From contig CM020618.1 in NCBI GenBank assembly GCA_009829735.1, forward strand, positions 6,508,882-6,572,881: a stretch of DNA of 64,000 nt, in the 5' to 3' direction. Under the pieces are notes generated by a model. The model worked only from the letters and a program-made list of their open reading frames with translations. It ran no database searches and was not told the origin of the DNA. Positions 10,192 through 20,062 of the stretch are shown piece by piece. Source of the DNA: Pyropia yezoensis. Lineage: Eukaryota > Rhodophyta > Bangiophyceae > Bangiales > Bangiaceae. The first letter of the stretch is position 1, and each line of letters begins with the position of its first letter. The translations under genes and the position numbers were made by a program.

Positions 10192-11733
10192 TCACACATG
10201 CTGCACCCCGTCCAGTTGCCACAGCGCCATGCCGGCGCCATCCCCCCCGTCGGCGCCATCCCCATCGTCGCTGCCGCTGCCACCGCTGCACCCGCTGTTG
10301 CTGCTGTTTCCGCTGCTGCCGCTGTGGTCGCTGCTGTCGCTGGGGTTCCCCCCACCGCCCCATGGGGGCACCCACCGGCGGCCCCCCGCGCTCGTCGCCA
10401 CGAGCAGGCGCCCCCCCCCCCCGCCCCCCTCAGGGCAAAACGACGCCGCGTTGACGGGCACCCCCGGCGCAGCCCCCGCCCACCGTGTCACCGTGGCGCC
10501 CGTCGAGAGGGAAAAGAGCGTGACGCCGCCCGCCGCGTCGCCCGCCACCACCCACCGCCCACAGGCGCTCACGTCCAGGTGGAGCCGCTGCGGGCCGCCC
10601 GAATCGACGGGGAGTTCGAACAAGGGGTCGGCGCCAGTGGCGGTCGAGACACCCCCCCCGCCGCAGCGGAGCGCGCGGATGTCCCACACCCCCACCGCTG
10701 CCGACCGGCGGGCGCCCGCCACGACGGTAACGCCGTCAGCCGCGACGCGCACGCACGTCACCCCCCCCGCGGTGGGCCCAGTCCCCCCCCGGGGCGCCAA
10801 CACAGTGGCGCCGCGGGTGCAGAGGCCCGCGGTACCCCCCCCCGCCCCTCCGCGGGCGGGGGGCAGCAGGAGAAGCGCGCCGTTGAACGAGCCGACCACC
10901 ACCACGCCGGCCCCTCCGCCCGCTCCCACCCCCGCCGGCGGGGACGCGGCGAGGCACGACACCACCCCGAGCGGCGGCAGGGCGCGCACGTCCACATGGG
11001 CAAGCGGCGGCTCAGCCGGGCGGGTCGGGTCAAAGGCGGCCACCCCCCGGGCGCCGCCGGCGAGGAGCCCCCGTCCGCCACCCGTCCACGCGACCGCGTA
11101 CGGGGGGTCGAGGAACTCCCCCCTGTGGCGGGGCGTGTAGGTGGCGCGGAGGCCGCCAGTGGTGGCATCGTGGAGCCGCACGGGGGAGCCCCCTGCCACG
11201 ACCGCAAAGACACACGACGCGGGGTGGGCCGACGCCATGGGCGGGTACCACGCCAGGTCGCGGGTGCGCTCGGCCTCGAAGTAGTCGAGCGCAGCAGAGA
11301 GGACGAGGCGGGGCGAGAGGGGGGGAGGGGGTGGAGAGTCAGGTGGCGGGGGAGGGGGGGGGGGGGAGGCGGCACCCCGCCCACCGCCGTGCGTTCCTGG
11401 CCAGCAAGGAGGGAGGGGCAGCGGCGACGCCAGCGTCGGGGAGCCGGAGGGCGCCACCGCCGCCGCCGACGCGGGTGCGCCAGCCGGTAGGCTCGTAGGA
11501 GGCGGCGGGGGCGCTCCCCTCCCCCCGCCCCCCCAGCCCGCATCGTGGACCTCCCACAGCCGCACCCGCCGGCCGTCGGTGGCGGCCAGGACGCATGACC
11601 CGTCAGGGGACCATGCCGCTTGGCGGTAGAAGGCACCATCCGGCGGGGGGATGCGGTCGCCGCCAACCCGGCCGACGCGCACGCCGTGCATGGAGCACGC
11701 GACGGCAGCCGTCGTCGCGGCGGCGGCGTGCAT
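10192..11733 (-). CDS. WRAP53: WRAP53/TCAB1-like WD40 protein (telomerase and scaRNA chaperone)
   Basis: The product is 513 aa from the ATG at 11733; the frame is open further upstream, but only to a TTG. WD-type repeats are visible: Ala-Trp-Ser-Pro-Asp-Gly-Ser-Cys near the N-terminus, then the family hallmark Leu-Ala-Trp-Tyr-Pro-Pro-Met-Ala-Ser followed by a Pro-x-x-Cys block. Next come Val-Arg-Leu-His-Asp-Ala-Thr-Thr-Gly-Gly-Leu-Arg-Ala-Thr-Tyr, an Ala-Phe-Asp-Pro-Thr-Arg-Pro segment, a Val-Val-Ala-Gly-Ala-Arg-Arg motif before Trp-Asp-Ile-Arg, and a C-terminal Leu-Leu-Val-Ala-Thr-Ser-Ala-Gly-Gly-Arg-Arg. This order matches TCAB1/WRAP53 rather than a generic WD40 protein. In animals the protein binds the CAB box of H/ACA scaRNAs and telomerase RNA and takes them to Cajal bodies. 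Gly/Ser-rich loops are inserted between blades. It is divergent from a NOPCHAP1-like gene 369 bp away. Confidence 0.85.
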   Translation of the reverse strand: MHAAAATTAAVACSMHGVRVGRVGGDRIPPPDGAFYRQAAWSPDGSCVLAATDGRRVRLWEVHDAGWGGGGRGAPPPPPTSLPAGAPASAAAVAPSGSPTLASPLPLPPCWPGTHGGGRGAASPPPPPPPPDSPPPPPLSPRLVLSAALDYFEAERTRDLAWYPPMASAHPASCVFAVVAGGSPVRLHDATTGGLRATYTPRHRGEFLDPPYAVAWTGGGRGLLAGGARGVAAFDPTRPAEPPLAHVDVRALPPLGVVSCLAASPPAGVGAGGGAGVVVVGSFNGALLLLPPARGGAGGGTAGLCTRGATVLAPRGGTGPTAGGVTCVRVAADGVTVVAGARRSAAVGVWDIRALRCGGGGVSTATGADPLFELPVDSGGPQRLHLDVSACGRWVVAGDAAGGVTLFSLSTGATVTRWAGAAPGVPVNAASFCPEGGGGGGRLLVATSAGGRRWVPPWGGGGNPSDSSDHSGSSGNSSNSGCSGGSGSDDGDGADGGDGAGMALWQLDGVQHV

Positions 11734-12102
11734 CTCGTACACGCATTGCGGCGCGGGTAGGTGACGAGGGGGATGCGGATGAGGGTGAGATGGAGTGCCG
11801 CGATGGAGGAGGCGACGTACTGCCGAAAAGCATCGTACTACGTACAATCAATATGCAAGCTGGGTGGAGGGAATCATCCACCGATAAATTTCGATCAATG
11901 GAGTGGAACGATCGGATTATCTCAGGAGAATACTATTTCACGTGGCGAGCAAGCCGAGAAGTGCGGTGTGACGTCGTCGAGGTGACGCTTTCCTCCACCG
12001 GCAGCCGCACCAACCTGCGTCCACGCGAAGCCCCACCAACCTGTCTCTCTCTCTCTCTCCTCGTGCACATCCGTATCCCGTCACTCCACCGCATTGTGCG
12101 CC
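11734..12102. promoter_or_regulatory. Bidirectional intergenic promoter region
   Basis: This 369-bp interval separates the start codons of the WRAP53-like gene (minus) and the NOPCHAP1-like gene (plus), so it must hold both promoters. Its middle (about 11830-11945) is clearly more AT-rich than the surroundings. A CT-repeat of about 20 nt lies at 12040-12060, just upstream of the plus-strand start. No specific factor site is claimed. Confidence 0.5.
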
Positions 12103-12732
12103 ATGGAAGACGGTAATGGCCGCCGTCCAACGGCCCCGGCACCGGCTGCTGACCTTGCGCGTCTCTTCCCGCCTCCCCCCCCCCCGGATTTTTCCGCCGA
12201 GACGGCGGCGCTCAAGGCGCGTTTAGATGCATTTCTTCCGGCTCTTCGTGCGGCAAACGAGGCCTTGCCGCCCCCGCCGCCGCCTGACAGGGGCTCACGG
12301 CTGCACGCTGCCGTTCCGCAGCCACCCCGACTGGATGACCTGGTTGGCCCCCAGCCTGTGCCAGTTGTTGTCGTTGGCGACGGTGCACCTGGGTTCACCG
12401 AGCAGAAGGATGCCCATCCACCCGACGCAACGTCTGCGGGTATCGACTCTCTCCCCTTGAAGGACCCCGTCGATAGCGCCAATGAGAGTGCCGCCGCTGG
12501 TCCCGGAGGGATGCAACCAAATGAGGCGGGCTGGGTGGAAATGGACCTGCTCTACGACGCCACGGAGCATGGAGAGTTGGTGGCGTCGGCCAACGACGTG
12601 AGCGGCACCGAGACACGGGGACCGCTCATTGAGGAGCTCCAACCGCTGCCAGCCGCAGTGGTCGGTGGTTCTCCGAGAGCAAGCCTACGGTCGTCTTTGC
12701 AGCCCGGAGCTGACCCTACGGCAGGCGAGTAG
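12103..12732 (+). CDS. NOPCHAP1 (C12orf45)-like small protein
   Basis: The product is 209 aa. The ATG at 12103 sits in a good context (GCCATGG), better than the in-frame ATG 9 nt upstream. A Pro-rich N-terminus is followed by a helical segment, Leu-Lys-Ala-Arg-Leu-Asp-Ala-Phe-Leu-Pro-Ala-Leu-Arg-Ala-Ala-Asn-Glu-Ala-Leu. It resembles the Phe-Leu-Pro-x-x-x-x-Ala-Asn-Glu signature of NOPCHAP1/DUF4598 proteins. After an acidic linker comes Trp-Val-Glu-Met-Asp-Leu, like the Ile/Val-x-Met-Asp-Val/Leu element of that family. In human cells NOPCHAP1 links NOP58 to the R2TP chaperone during box C/D snoRNP assembly. The match rests on two short motifs in a fast-evolving family, so it is a reasoned guess. 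The head-to-head WRAP53-like neighbour gives some support. Confidence 0.5.
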   Translation: MEDGNGRRPTAPAPAADLARLFPPPPPPDFSAETAALKARLDAFLPALRAANEALPPPPPPDRGSRLHAAVPQPPRLDDLVGPQPVPVVVVGDGAPGFTEQKDAHPPDATSAGIDSLPLKDPVDSANESAAAGPGGMQPNEAGWVEMDLLYDATEHGELVASANDVSGTETRGPLIEELQPLPAAVVGGSPRASLRSSLQPGADPTAGE

Positions 12733-13541
12733 GACGACTGGGTGGATACTTTGTGCTGTATGCCGCCCCAGGGTCGCCGCCATGCTGGGAGTTGGGGGGC
12801 CGCCGCTGAAGATGTAGTGCAGGCGCACCAGCTTTTTCGCCTTCTTCCGTGTGTCGTGCCCGTGTATCACCTTTATGGGTTGTGACATGATGGTTTGTGC
12901 ACCACACACATCCCGCGGCTGGTGCGTCATGCCGATGTCAAATGTACCGTGCACAGTCTCACCCGTTTCATGGTTTTCTAGATCGTCTTTCTCCGATCGC
13001 CATGTCTCTGTACGGCCCCGTGCACTGGCGCAGAAGGCGTGCTGCTGGGGGTGTCCATCGTCTCCCCGACCAGATGTACAGACCTACGTGCGCCACTCTG
13101 GCACACGCTGTGTGTTCCACTTCCCTGCTCGTTGGTGACATGATTCGCTCCTCACGGCTGCGCGGTGCAGCGGGCTTGCTTGAACACGCTGTGGCGCCGT
13201 GGCTTCATGGTGCATGTTTTTTGTCACTTCTTGTATCTGCGTGCTGTGCGTCCGCTGTGGCTCGTGCTCGTCAGTTCTCGCTTCCTTCGGGTTCCGTAGA
13301 CATGGTGACGACCAGGCGTGTTGTGGTAACCACTCAGTGCTCATGCCACAGTGTGGACGAGTGTACATGAGTGTGTGTGCGTGTGTTTGCAGTGTTCTCT
13401 GGCATGTGACGCGCATCCGTACGCACCAGTTCGTTGTTCTGTGTTGTGACTGCCGTTTTTTTTTATCGCTTGCAGGTCATAATTGAGCTTCTTTTACGGT
13501 AAGCGGACAGTAGTAGGGCCTTAATGGACGTCGTTCGCAGC
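12733..13541. other. Intergenic between convergent gene ends
   Basis: The stretch lies between the 3' ends of the NOPCHAP1-like gene and the zinc-finger gene. It is less GC-rich and rather T/G-rich, with a T run near 13457 followed by an AG. No frame resembles a known protein. It probably holds both 3' UTRs. Confidence 0.5.
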
Positions 13542-16187
13542 TCATGGGTCTTTCTTCTTCTCCCTCTCCTTCTCCTTCTCTTTCTTCTCCTGCTTGCTCC
13601 GGTCCTCCCGCCGCTTCTCGCCCATGTGCTTCTCCATTATGTGGCGGTGCAGGCTGCACGAACGGGCAGCAACGCGACGGTAACAGGTGGGACAACAGAT
13701 GGGTCATCACAAGGAAAACTCGGGGGTGGTGCAGAAAGTCGGGTCAGTAGAGCGCCTCAGTAGGGACCACAAGTCGTTAGAACACGAGCAGTTGCTCGAG
13801 CGCCGGCCAACGCCACTGACATGGGTCACGAGCCCCACTCCCGGCCCGCCTTCGACCCCTCAATAGTCCTCTGCTTCGGCAGCCAAGATGGCGGGGTGTG
13901 GCCGCTCTTCCATTCATCGTTTCTTTCCCCCGCATGCGTACCTCGTCTTGCGAGGGTAGGATTTTCCGCACAGGTTACACACCGCGGGCGCGTGCTGTTC
14001 ATGTGTCTCCCGCTCGTGACGCCGCAGGTTGCTCTTGTTTTCGTACGATAGCCCACAGTGGCAGTAGTGCCGCTTGGCTCGCTTCTCGTGGGCGTTGCGC
14101 TTGTGAGCCTCTAGCAGCGGCTTCGTGTCGAAGCGCTCGGCACACTGTTCACAAGCTACAGTCTTCATACCGCATAGCCTGTCGTGGGAGCAGGAACCAA
14201 CCTAGTTCACGTAGAAAAACAGGTCAGCTGGTTAGCAGATGCGGCGCCGTCGCGGTCAACTTACTCAGCTCAGCTGACCCACAGACTCGCTCAAGCCACT
14301 TCGTACATACCTGCGGTGTGCTTGCAGAGTTTGCTTCCACTTGTAAGGCCGGTCGCAACGATCGCACAGCCACAAGACTTGCGCTTTGTCTTCCGGTGCT
14401 TTGGGCTCAAAAGTACTCCGAGCCACAGAGCTCCTTGGCGTGGCCGGCCTGGTAGAGTGGGCCGGCCCGGAGGCATGAAGTTGGGCAGCGAGTGGAGCAG
14501 CTTCCAGACTCGTTCCGGGATCGGCAAGTTGTGTACCAGAAGTCTCCAGATGGGCTTGCGCTTGTACGATAGGGAGTCGGCTGGCAGCCTCATGTGCCAG
14601 CAGCGGGTTGATAGCGTCATGAGCAGCATCGACTGATTTGTTCCTTGACACCGGCAGTCCCATCGACGGGAGCGATAACTCCGCGGGAGGTGGAGGTCGG
14701 CTCGCTGCTGTTGTACCTTGCCAAGGCTCGTGTGCGATGCACGTGGCGTCGTCACTCGAGGATGGTCGGGCTGAAGGAGTGCGCACTGGGCCAGTAAACT
14801 GAACAGGCTCAGAAGTCGCCGACTTTCTTGCTTGAACAGTAGCCAGAGGCACCGGAAGTCCCGCGACGCGAGGATTCAGATGAACGGACGACGCAGGAAT
14901 CTCCCGGAGCACTCTGGTGGCCGTCTTCTTACGCGGCTCGACCGCGGGTGCCGCCTTTTCAGGGTGGTCGAGTAAAGGGACGATAGGAGGCTCTCGACTT
15001 CGCTTCCTGCCCAGTTGCAGCGGTGGTTGCTCGTTGGAGGTCTCTGCGAGCAGTGAAAGTGCAGCAGATGGAGCACGCTCAATGGGTGGGGAGTAGAGAA
15101 GCGGGAGTTGGGAAAGCCGGGGGCCGAAACCTGAAGGTCCCATGGCGGAGCTGACCGCGCCAAACGAAATATTCTCGTCTGAGAAGGGCTTCGGTATCGG
15201 AGCCGAAGCAGCGGCTGCCACAGATGTGGGAAGAGAGCCAACACGGTGCCCAGACGGCCTCCAGGAGTCCTCGTGAACGCTGTGGTTTTGCAGAAGCGAG
15301 CCAAGAGCGTTTGGTGATGACACGGGGAGGCCCACCAACCGCGGCAATGGTAGCATCACATGACGACCATCTGGCCCCCGGCCTGCTGTTGGCGCGCGAT
15401 GAGCGTCATTGCCCAAGGGTGCCGACGCCAAGGTATGCACATGCGACTCGAGCCCAGTGCTGGTATCTGGTCGTGCCTGGGGTAGACCTGGCGGCGCCCT
15501 CGTCGGCAACGTTGAGGGGTCGCGAACAGCTGCCGAACCGGCAATGGCGGCATCGGAGGAAGCTGACCCATGGGATGCCACGTGCAGTAGCTGCCTACTG
15601 GCAAGGACACTGGCTTCCGTTGGCTTTGCTGGTGCATAGGCCGTTAAGTTAGAAGAACCCAACTGAGAATGTAGAGGCGGGGAGGTCGGCAACTCCTGAC
15701 GTTGCGCTGTCAGTGCAGGCGGGGTCGGCCACGGTTGCGTCTCTGCAGAGAAATGCATGTGCTGCTCCTGCGCCACGGCCAGTAGGGCATCGAAGCTGGC
15801 CAATTTCGGAACCCGCGGCTGTGCTGTCGTCTCGGTCGGCAGAGCTGCGTTGCGTGCATCGTCCGGCAGCAACGGAGGAAGAAACGACGCCGGCAGAGGT
15901 TGCAGTTGTTCTACCAACCGCGGAAGCACAGGATGTGAAGGTGACACGGCCAACGCGACCGCCTCAGACGGCAAGGAGTGAGGGTCCCCAGGTGTGGGCA
16001 ATGGCGACCGACTGCCTCCGGATAGCACGGTGCTCCAGTGCTGCTGCCGGCGCGCTAGTTCCTGCTCGCGAGGGGCACCGTGCCCATCACCCGGCGAAGG
16101 GAGCGGCATGGCGACGCGCTGGTGGTTGAGGCGACCGTATTGGAGAAGTGCCGCCACCACAGTTGGGAAGCAGGTGGAGTAACGCAT
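13542..16187 (-). CDS. Four-finger C2H2 zinc-finger protein, three exons
   Basis: Predicted exons on the minus strand are 16187-14311, 14178-13942 and 13653-13542, giving 741 aa. The first intron runs from GTATGT (14310) to CAG (14179); the second from GTACGC (13941) to CAG (13654). Both joins keep frame and complete fingers. Finger 1 (Cys-Asp-Arg-Cys...His-Arg-Arg-Leu-Cys) becomes C2HC. Finger 2 is Cys-x2-Cys-x12-His-x4-His. Finger 3 has only one residue between its cysteines. Finger 4 (Cys-Asn-Leu-Cys...Leu-His-Arg-His-Ile-Met-Glu-Lys-His) is canonical only after the second splice. A Lys/Glu-rich tail follows. The first 600 or more residues are Ser/Pro/Leu-rich without a domain. It is probably a nuclear DNA-binding regulator with unknown target. 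The start could also be the ATG at 16109. Confidence 0.75.
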
Positions 16188-17228
16188 GCATTTGGGAGGA
16201 CCCGCGCAGCTCCGCCAACGCCGTGGACAGCCGGGTGCCCCATCCGCAAAGTTGCGGTGACTGCAGCTCGACAAGGGGCATTGGCAGCCACCAGTGGTCT
16301 ACAGTGCGGTGCGGCATGGCCTACGCACGCAGGAGACGGACTCGTGCAATGGAGTGGGTCTGCCGCAAGAATTAAAGCCTGTCGGGTCCCCCAGTCGGCA
16401 GTCACCCACGCAGGTGTCTACCTCCGACCGAGAGCGGGCTCGTGGGGAGGCAAGGCCGCTGCGCACAGTAAGCCACGTAGACTGCCGCACCAAGGTGATC
16501 ACCTGGAGGAGCCGAGCTGTACAATGGCATTGGCGGGCTAGGGTTGACCAGGGAAAGGATGCATCCCGGAAAGCATGTGGTGGCTGATGTTGGCCTTAGC
16601 CGTGCTGCCAAAGTATGTGCAGCCGGTGCCAGTCACCGGGTCACGCGGTTCAGACGACAAGACCTGTCTCACCCAGTCTCGAGCTCCCATGTGCCGTGGA
16701 GGCACTGGTAGGGCCGCACGCCCGTAGTGCGCCTCTCAAGCTCACGTGAGTAGCCGTTCAATCGAACCCGAATCAATTGCTCATGTAGTTTGGAGCCCCC
16801 ACCCTCGGACCGCGCTCGGACCGATGGGCGCTTGCCCAACAGGAAGGAGTTGTGCGGCACGAGCGTCCTGGAATCCTGACGCCCCGTGCATGAAACAGCT
16901 GAGTTGAAACTACTCATGGTATCAATGTAAATTCACACGTTTACGGCGCATCGAAACGCGACTGATGAGAGGAAGGGGCGTGGCTCCCATGTTATCAGTT
17001 CTCGGCACTCCTCGGCACTCCTCGCTCGGCACATCTCGGCACTCCTCGGCACTTCGTCGGCACTCCTCGACTTGCACCACGCACGAGGAATGATGCAGTC
17101 GCCCAGGGCAGAGATGCTGGTCGCATATATATGTGTAGCGGCCGAACCGGAGGTTCCAACCTATGCCTTACAGGACCGACTCACGCACGTAGAAAAAATG
17201 AGCGCACCACTGGACCGCCGGCATGGCT
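16188..17228. other. Intergenic, no supported gene
   Basis: Composition is moderate. A minus-strand frame at 16669-16917 (82 codons) has a Leu-Asn-Gly-Tyr-Ser-Arg-Glu segment but no family I recognise. A degenerate TCGGCACTCC repeat lies at 17001-17068. The left arm of the large inverted repeat begins at 17229. Confidence 0.5.
17001..17068. repeat. Degenerate 10-bp tandem repeat (TCGGCACTCC)
   Basis: About six imperfect copies of TCGGCACTCC lie head to tail, broken by CTCG and ACAT insertions. The array ends some 160 bp before the inverted repeat. Confidence 0.75.
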
Positions 17229-18491
17229 GGCAGTCGGGACGGCAAAATAGATCACTACAACACAGTACACGAGTGCAGCAGCGTACGGCTGCACGTGTAC
17301 CCCTCCCTCGGGACCACGCTGTCCTCCTCCTGTGCTCTGGCAGCTCCCATACCGCCCATCTTCCTCAACCCCCCAGGCCCTGCAAAGCACATCCCCTCCC
17401 TCTCCCAGCCAAATAACGGCCCATCCCAATGGGTCACAAATAGAGCATGTCCCCATACACCCCGACTCCCCTATCACCACCGTCAGCGTTGCCGCCATGG
17501 CCGCCACCACTCCCTCACGTCCTCAATCTGTTGCACGTCACACGGCTTGCCGCGCGCCGCTTAGAAGTTCCACCACGGTGCCTCGCCCGTCCGGAAGTCC
17601 TCCTCCTTCCAGCTGCTCAGCAAAACATTCCCGTCCCCATCCACGTTCACGTGCTCAAGTGCCAGGCTCAGCGGCGCCGGCCCCCGGATCACCTTCCCGT
17701 TCTTGTCGTACTGTGACCCGTGGCACGGGCACTTGTACTTGTTCTCTGCCGGCACCCACGGCACCACGCACCCCAGATGCGTGCACACAGCGTTGATCGC
17801 AAACGGCACCACCTTCTTGTCCTCCACAATCAGCCACGTCGCCTCCGCCTTCAGGCCCAGCACCAGCTCCCGCGAGTCGGTCGGGTGCGCCGCCAGCCAC
17901 GCATCCTCCTTAATGGCATTGCCCGCCGCGTCCTTGGCCCCAACACCCCCCCCACCCCCGCCCCCAGACTGCGGCAGGAAAAAGTAGGCATACGGACCCA
18001 GCGCGCCCAGCGCCACCGACCCCGCCGCCCCCGTCAGCAGCAGGTTCATCAGGTTGCGCTTGTTCATATCCGGCACCATCTCATCCGCAGCCGCCATCCG
18101 CATCGGCGCGGCCGCCACCGTCGCGGGCCGCGCCGTCGGCGCCCGGCATGTCACGGCCGTGCCCGACAGGGCCCGCACGCCCACGGGGGTGGAAGCAGCA
18201 AAGGCGGCCATGGTGGAAAAGGCGAGAGTACGCACACTACCGATCGACGAAAAAGTGCGGCGTGGTAGGCTACGGCTGCGGACGGGGAAGAGTGGAGGAA
18301 TGGGGTGCAGAATGTACGGTAGGGAGGCAGATGGTGACGGCGGCGGGAGAGACTGAACGGGTGGGCGTGACGTCGCTGAATGGGAGGGGGTGGGCGAATG
18401 GGGTGTCACGAGGCGGCGGATTGTGGAGCTGCGGCGACGCAAGCTGGTCCCACGATCGATTCGGGCGGGCGTGGCCATAACGGGAGATACG
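17229..18491. repeat. Left arm of a 1263-bp inverted repeat carrying petC
   Basis: The reverse complement of this segment matches 18800-20062 without indels. The only differences I found are two substitutions near the inner end: GCTTGCGTCG against GCTTCCATCG, read on the petC sense strand. The arm holds a whole petC gene with about 280 bp upstream and 332 bp downstream. Beyond 17229 similarity stops, apart from a few scattered bases. Confidence 0.95.
17561..18211 (-). CDS. petC: Plastid Rieske iron-sulfur protein of cytochrome b6f, copy 1
   Basis: The product is 216 aa from the ATG at 18211 (context CACCATGG). The frame is open upstream, but that part lies in the presumed 5' UTR. Residues 1-45 form a plastid transit peptide with Phe at position 4, as is typical of red-algal and glaucophyte transit peptides. 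A single membrane helix spans about 54-79 and a Gly-rich hinge 82-91. The soluble Rieske domain carries both cluster motifs, Cys143-Thr-His145-Leu-Gly-Cys148 and Cys161-Pro-Cys163-His164-Gly-Ser. These ligate the 2Fe-2S cluster (Cys143, His145, Cys161, His164) and form the disulfide (Cys148-Cys163). It ends in the b6f-type Ala-Pro-Trp-Trp-Asn-Phe. It passes electrons from plastoquinol to cytochrome f or c6 in thylakoids. The protein is identical to copy 2 on the other arm; the two are transcribed away from each other. Confidence 0.97.
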   Translation of the reverse strand: MAAFAASTPVGVRALSGTAVTCRAPTARPATVAAAPMRMAAADEMVPDMNKRNLMNLLLTGAAGSVALGALGPYAYFFLPQSGGGGGGGVGAKDAAGNAIKEDAWLAAHPTDSRELVLGLKAEATWLIVEDKKVVPFAINAVCTHLGCVVPWVPAENKYKCPCHGSQYDKNGKVIRGPAPLSLALEHVNVDGDGNVLLSSWKEEDFRTGEAPWWNF

Positions 18492-18799
18492 AGCGCTTTT
18501 GAAAGGGTCTGGCCGTGAGCTTGGCAGCTACCGCATCGCAGGCGAGATTTGATTGGAGAACATATTGACAACTACCCATCCTTGATAGGTCATTGGTCAC
18601 AGGATGCTCAGAGCTTGCCACGCATAATATCAATTGTCTTTCTCACACGTCAATGCTACGAATAGAACGGCTGGATCGTCGCACTGTGGAGGCAAACCAG
18701 CTCGCGAACAAACAGCCACAGAGCGGCGGGAGATCGCCCAGGCGATGCCTTGCGGTCCACGACTGAGCTCCCGCCAAGCTCTGGGTTCGCAGAGACGTT
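18492..18799. other. 308-bp unique spacer of the inverted repeat; divergent petC promoter region
   Basis: This non-repeated DNA lies between the two petC arms and is more AT-rich in the middle (about 18545-18665). With about 280 bp of arm on each side, it is the only upstream DNA available to the two divergent petC copies. No coding frame is supported. Confidence 0.7.
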
Positions 18800-20062
18800 C
18801 GTATCTCCCGTTATGGCCACGCCCGCCCGAATCGATCGTGGGACCAGCTTCCATCGCCGCAGCTCCACAATCCGCCGCCTCGTGACACCCCATTCGCCCA
18901 CCCCCTCCCATTCAGCGACGTCACGCCCACCCGTTCAGTCTCTCCCGCCGCCGTCACCATCTGCCTCCCTACCGTACATTCTGCACCCCATTCCTCCACT
19001 CTTCCCCGTCCGCAGCCGTAGCCTACCACGCCGCACTTTTTCGTCGATCGGTAGTGTGCGTACTCTCGCCTTTTCCACCATGGCCGCCTTTGCTGCTTCC
19101 ACCCCCGTGGGCGTGCGGGCCCTGTCGGGCACGGCCGTGACATGCCGGGCGCCGACGGCGCGGCCCGCGACGGTGGCGGCCGCGCCGATGCGGATGGCGG
19201 CTGCGGATGAGATGGTGCCGGATATGAACAAGCGCAACCTGATGAACCTGCTGCTGACGGGGGCGGCGGGGTCGGTGGCGCTGGGCGCGCTGGGTCCGTA
19301 TGCCTACTTTTTCCTGCCGCAGTCTGGGGGCGGGGGTGGGGGGGGTGTTGGGGCCAAGGACGCGGCGGGCAATGCCATTAAGGAGGATGCGTGGCTGGCG
19401 GCGCACCCGACCGACTCGCGGGAGCTGGTGCTGGGCCTGAAGGCGGAGGCGACGTGGCTGATTGTGGAGGACAAGAAGGTGGTGCCGTTTGCGATCAACG
19501 CTGTGTGCACGCATCTGGGGTGCGTGGTGCCGTGGGTGCCGGCAGAGAACAAGTACAAGTGCCCGTGCCACGGGTCACAGTACGACAAGAACGGGAAGGT
19601 GATCCGGGGGCCGGCGCCGCTGAGCCTGGCACTTGAGCACGTGAACGTGGATGGGGACGGGAATGTTTTGCTGAGCAGCTGGAAGGAGGAGGACTTCCGG
19701 ACGGGCGAGGCACCGTGGTGGAACTTCTAAGCGGCGCGCGGCAAGCCGTGTGACGTGCAACAGATTGAGGACGTGAGGGAGTGGTGGCGGCCATGGCGGC
19801 AACGCTGACGGTGGTGATAGGGGAGTCGGGGTGTATGGGGACATGCTCTATTTGTGACCCATTGGGATGGGCCGTTATTTGGCTGGGAGAGGGAGGGGAT
19901 GTGCTTTGCAGGGCCTGGGGGGTTGAGGAAGATGGGCGGTATGGGAGCTGCCAGAGCACAGGAGGAGGACAGCGTGGTCCCGAGGGAGGGGTACACGTGC
20001 AGCCGTACGCTGCTGCACTCGTGTACTGTGTTGTAGTGATCTATTTTGCCGTCCCGACTGCC
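18800..20062. repeat. Right arm of the 1263-bp inverted repeat carrying petC
   Basis: The mirror of 17229-18491: equal length, with two substitutions seen close to the inner end (around 18848-18853). The match ends at GTCCCGACTGCC (20062), after which the flanks differ. Confidence 0.95.
19080..19730 (+). CDS. petC: Plastid Rieske iron-sulfur protein of cytochrome b6f, copy 2
   Basis: The product is 216 aa and identical to the minus-strand copy, including transit peptide, membrane helix, both Rieske motifs and terminal residues. The ATG at 19080 follows CCACC. The frame is open upstream to 18750, but the inner-arm substitutions alter that upstream translation (Ser-Phe-His-Arg against Ser-Leu-Arg-Arg), and it lacks transit-peptide character; it is taken as 5' UTR. 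Since arms, UTRs and at least 280 bp of promoter are shared, both copies could be expressed alike, differing only in what the spacer gives each side. Confidence 0.97.
   Translation: MAAFAASTPVGVRALSGTAVTCRAPTARPATVAAAPMRMAAADEMVPDMNKRNLMNLLLTGAAGSVALGALGPYAYFFLPQSGGGGGGGVGAKDAAGNAIKEDAWLAAHPTDSRELVLGLKAEATWLIVEDKKVVPFAINAVCTHLGCVVPWVPAENKYKCPCHGSQYDKNGKVIRGPAPLSLALEHVNVDGDGNVLLSSWKEEDFRTGEAPWWNF

Noticed and set aside
9620-11490. Plus-strand frames of 430-506 codons
   Set aside because: They are shadows opposite the WRAP53-like gene, which has clear WD-repeat landmarks on the other strand.
17720-18268. Frame of 182 codons present identically in both inverted-repeat arms
   Set aside because: Its apparent conservation comes from the duplication of petC; it is the antisense shadow of that gene.
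18211-18571. Extended petC start at 18571 or 18750 giving 326-336 aa
   Set aside because: The extension has no transit-peptide character, differs between arms where the arms end, and the ATGs at 18211 and 19080 have a better context and a proper transit peptide.
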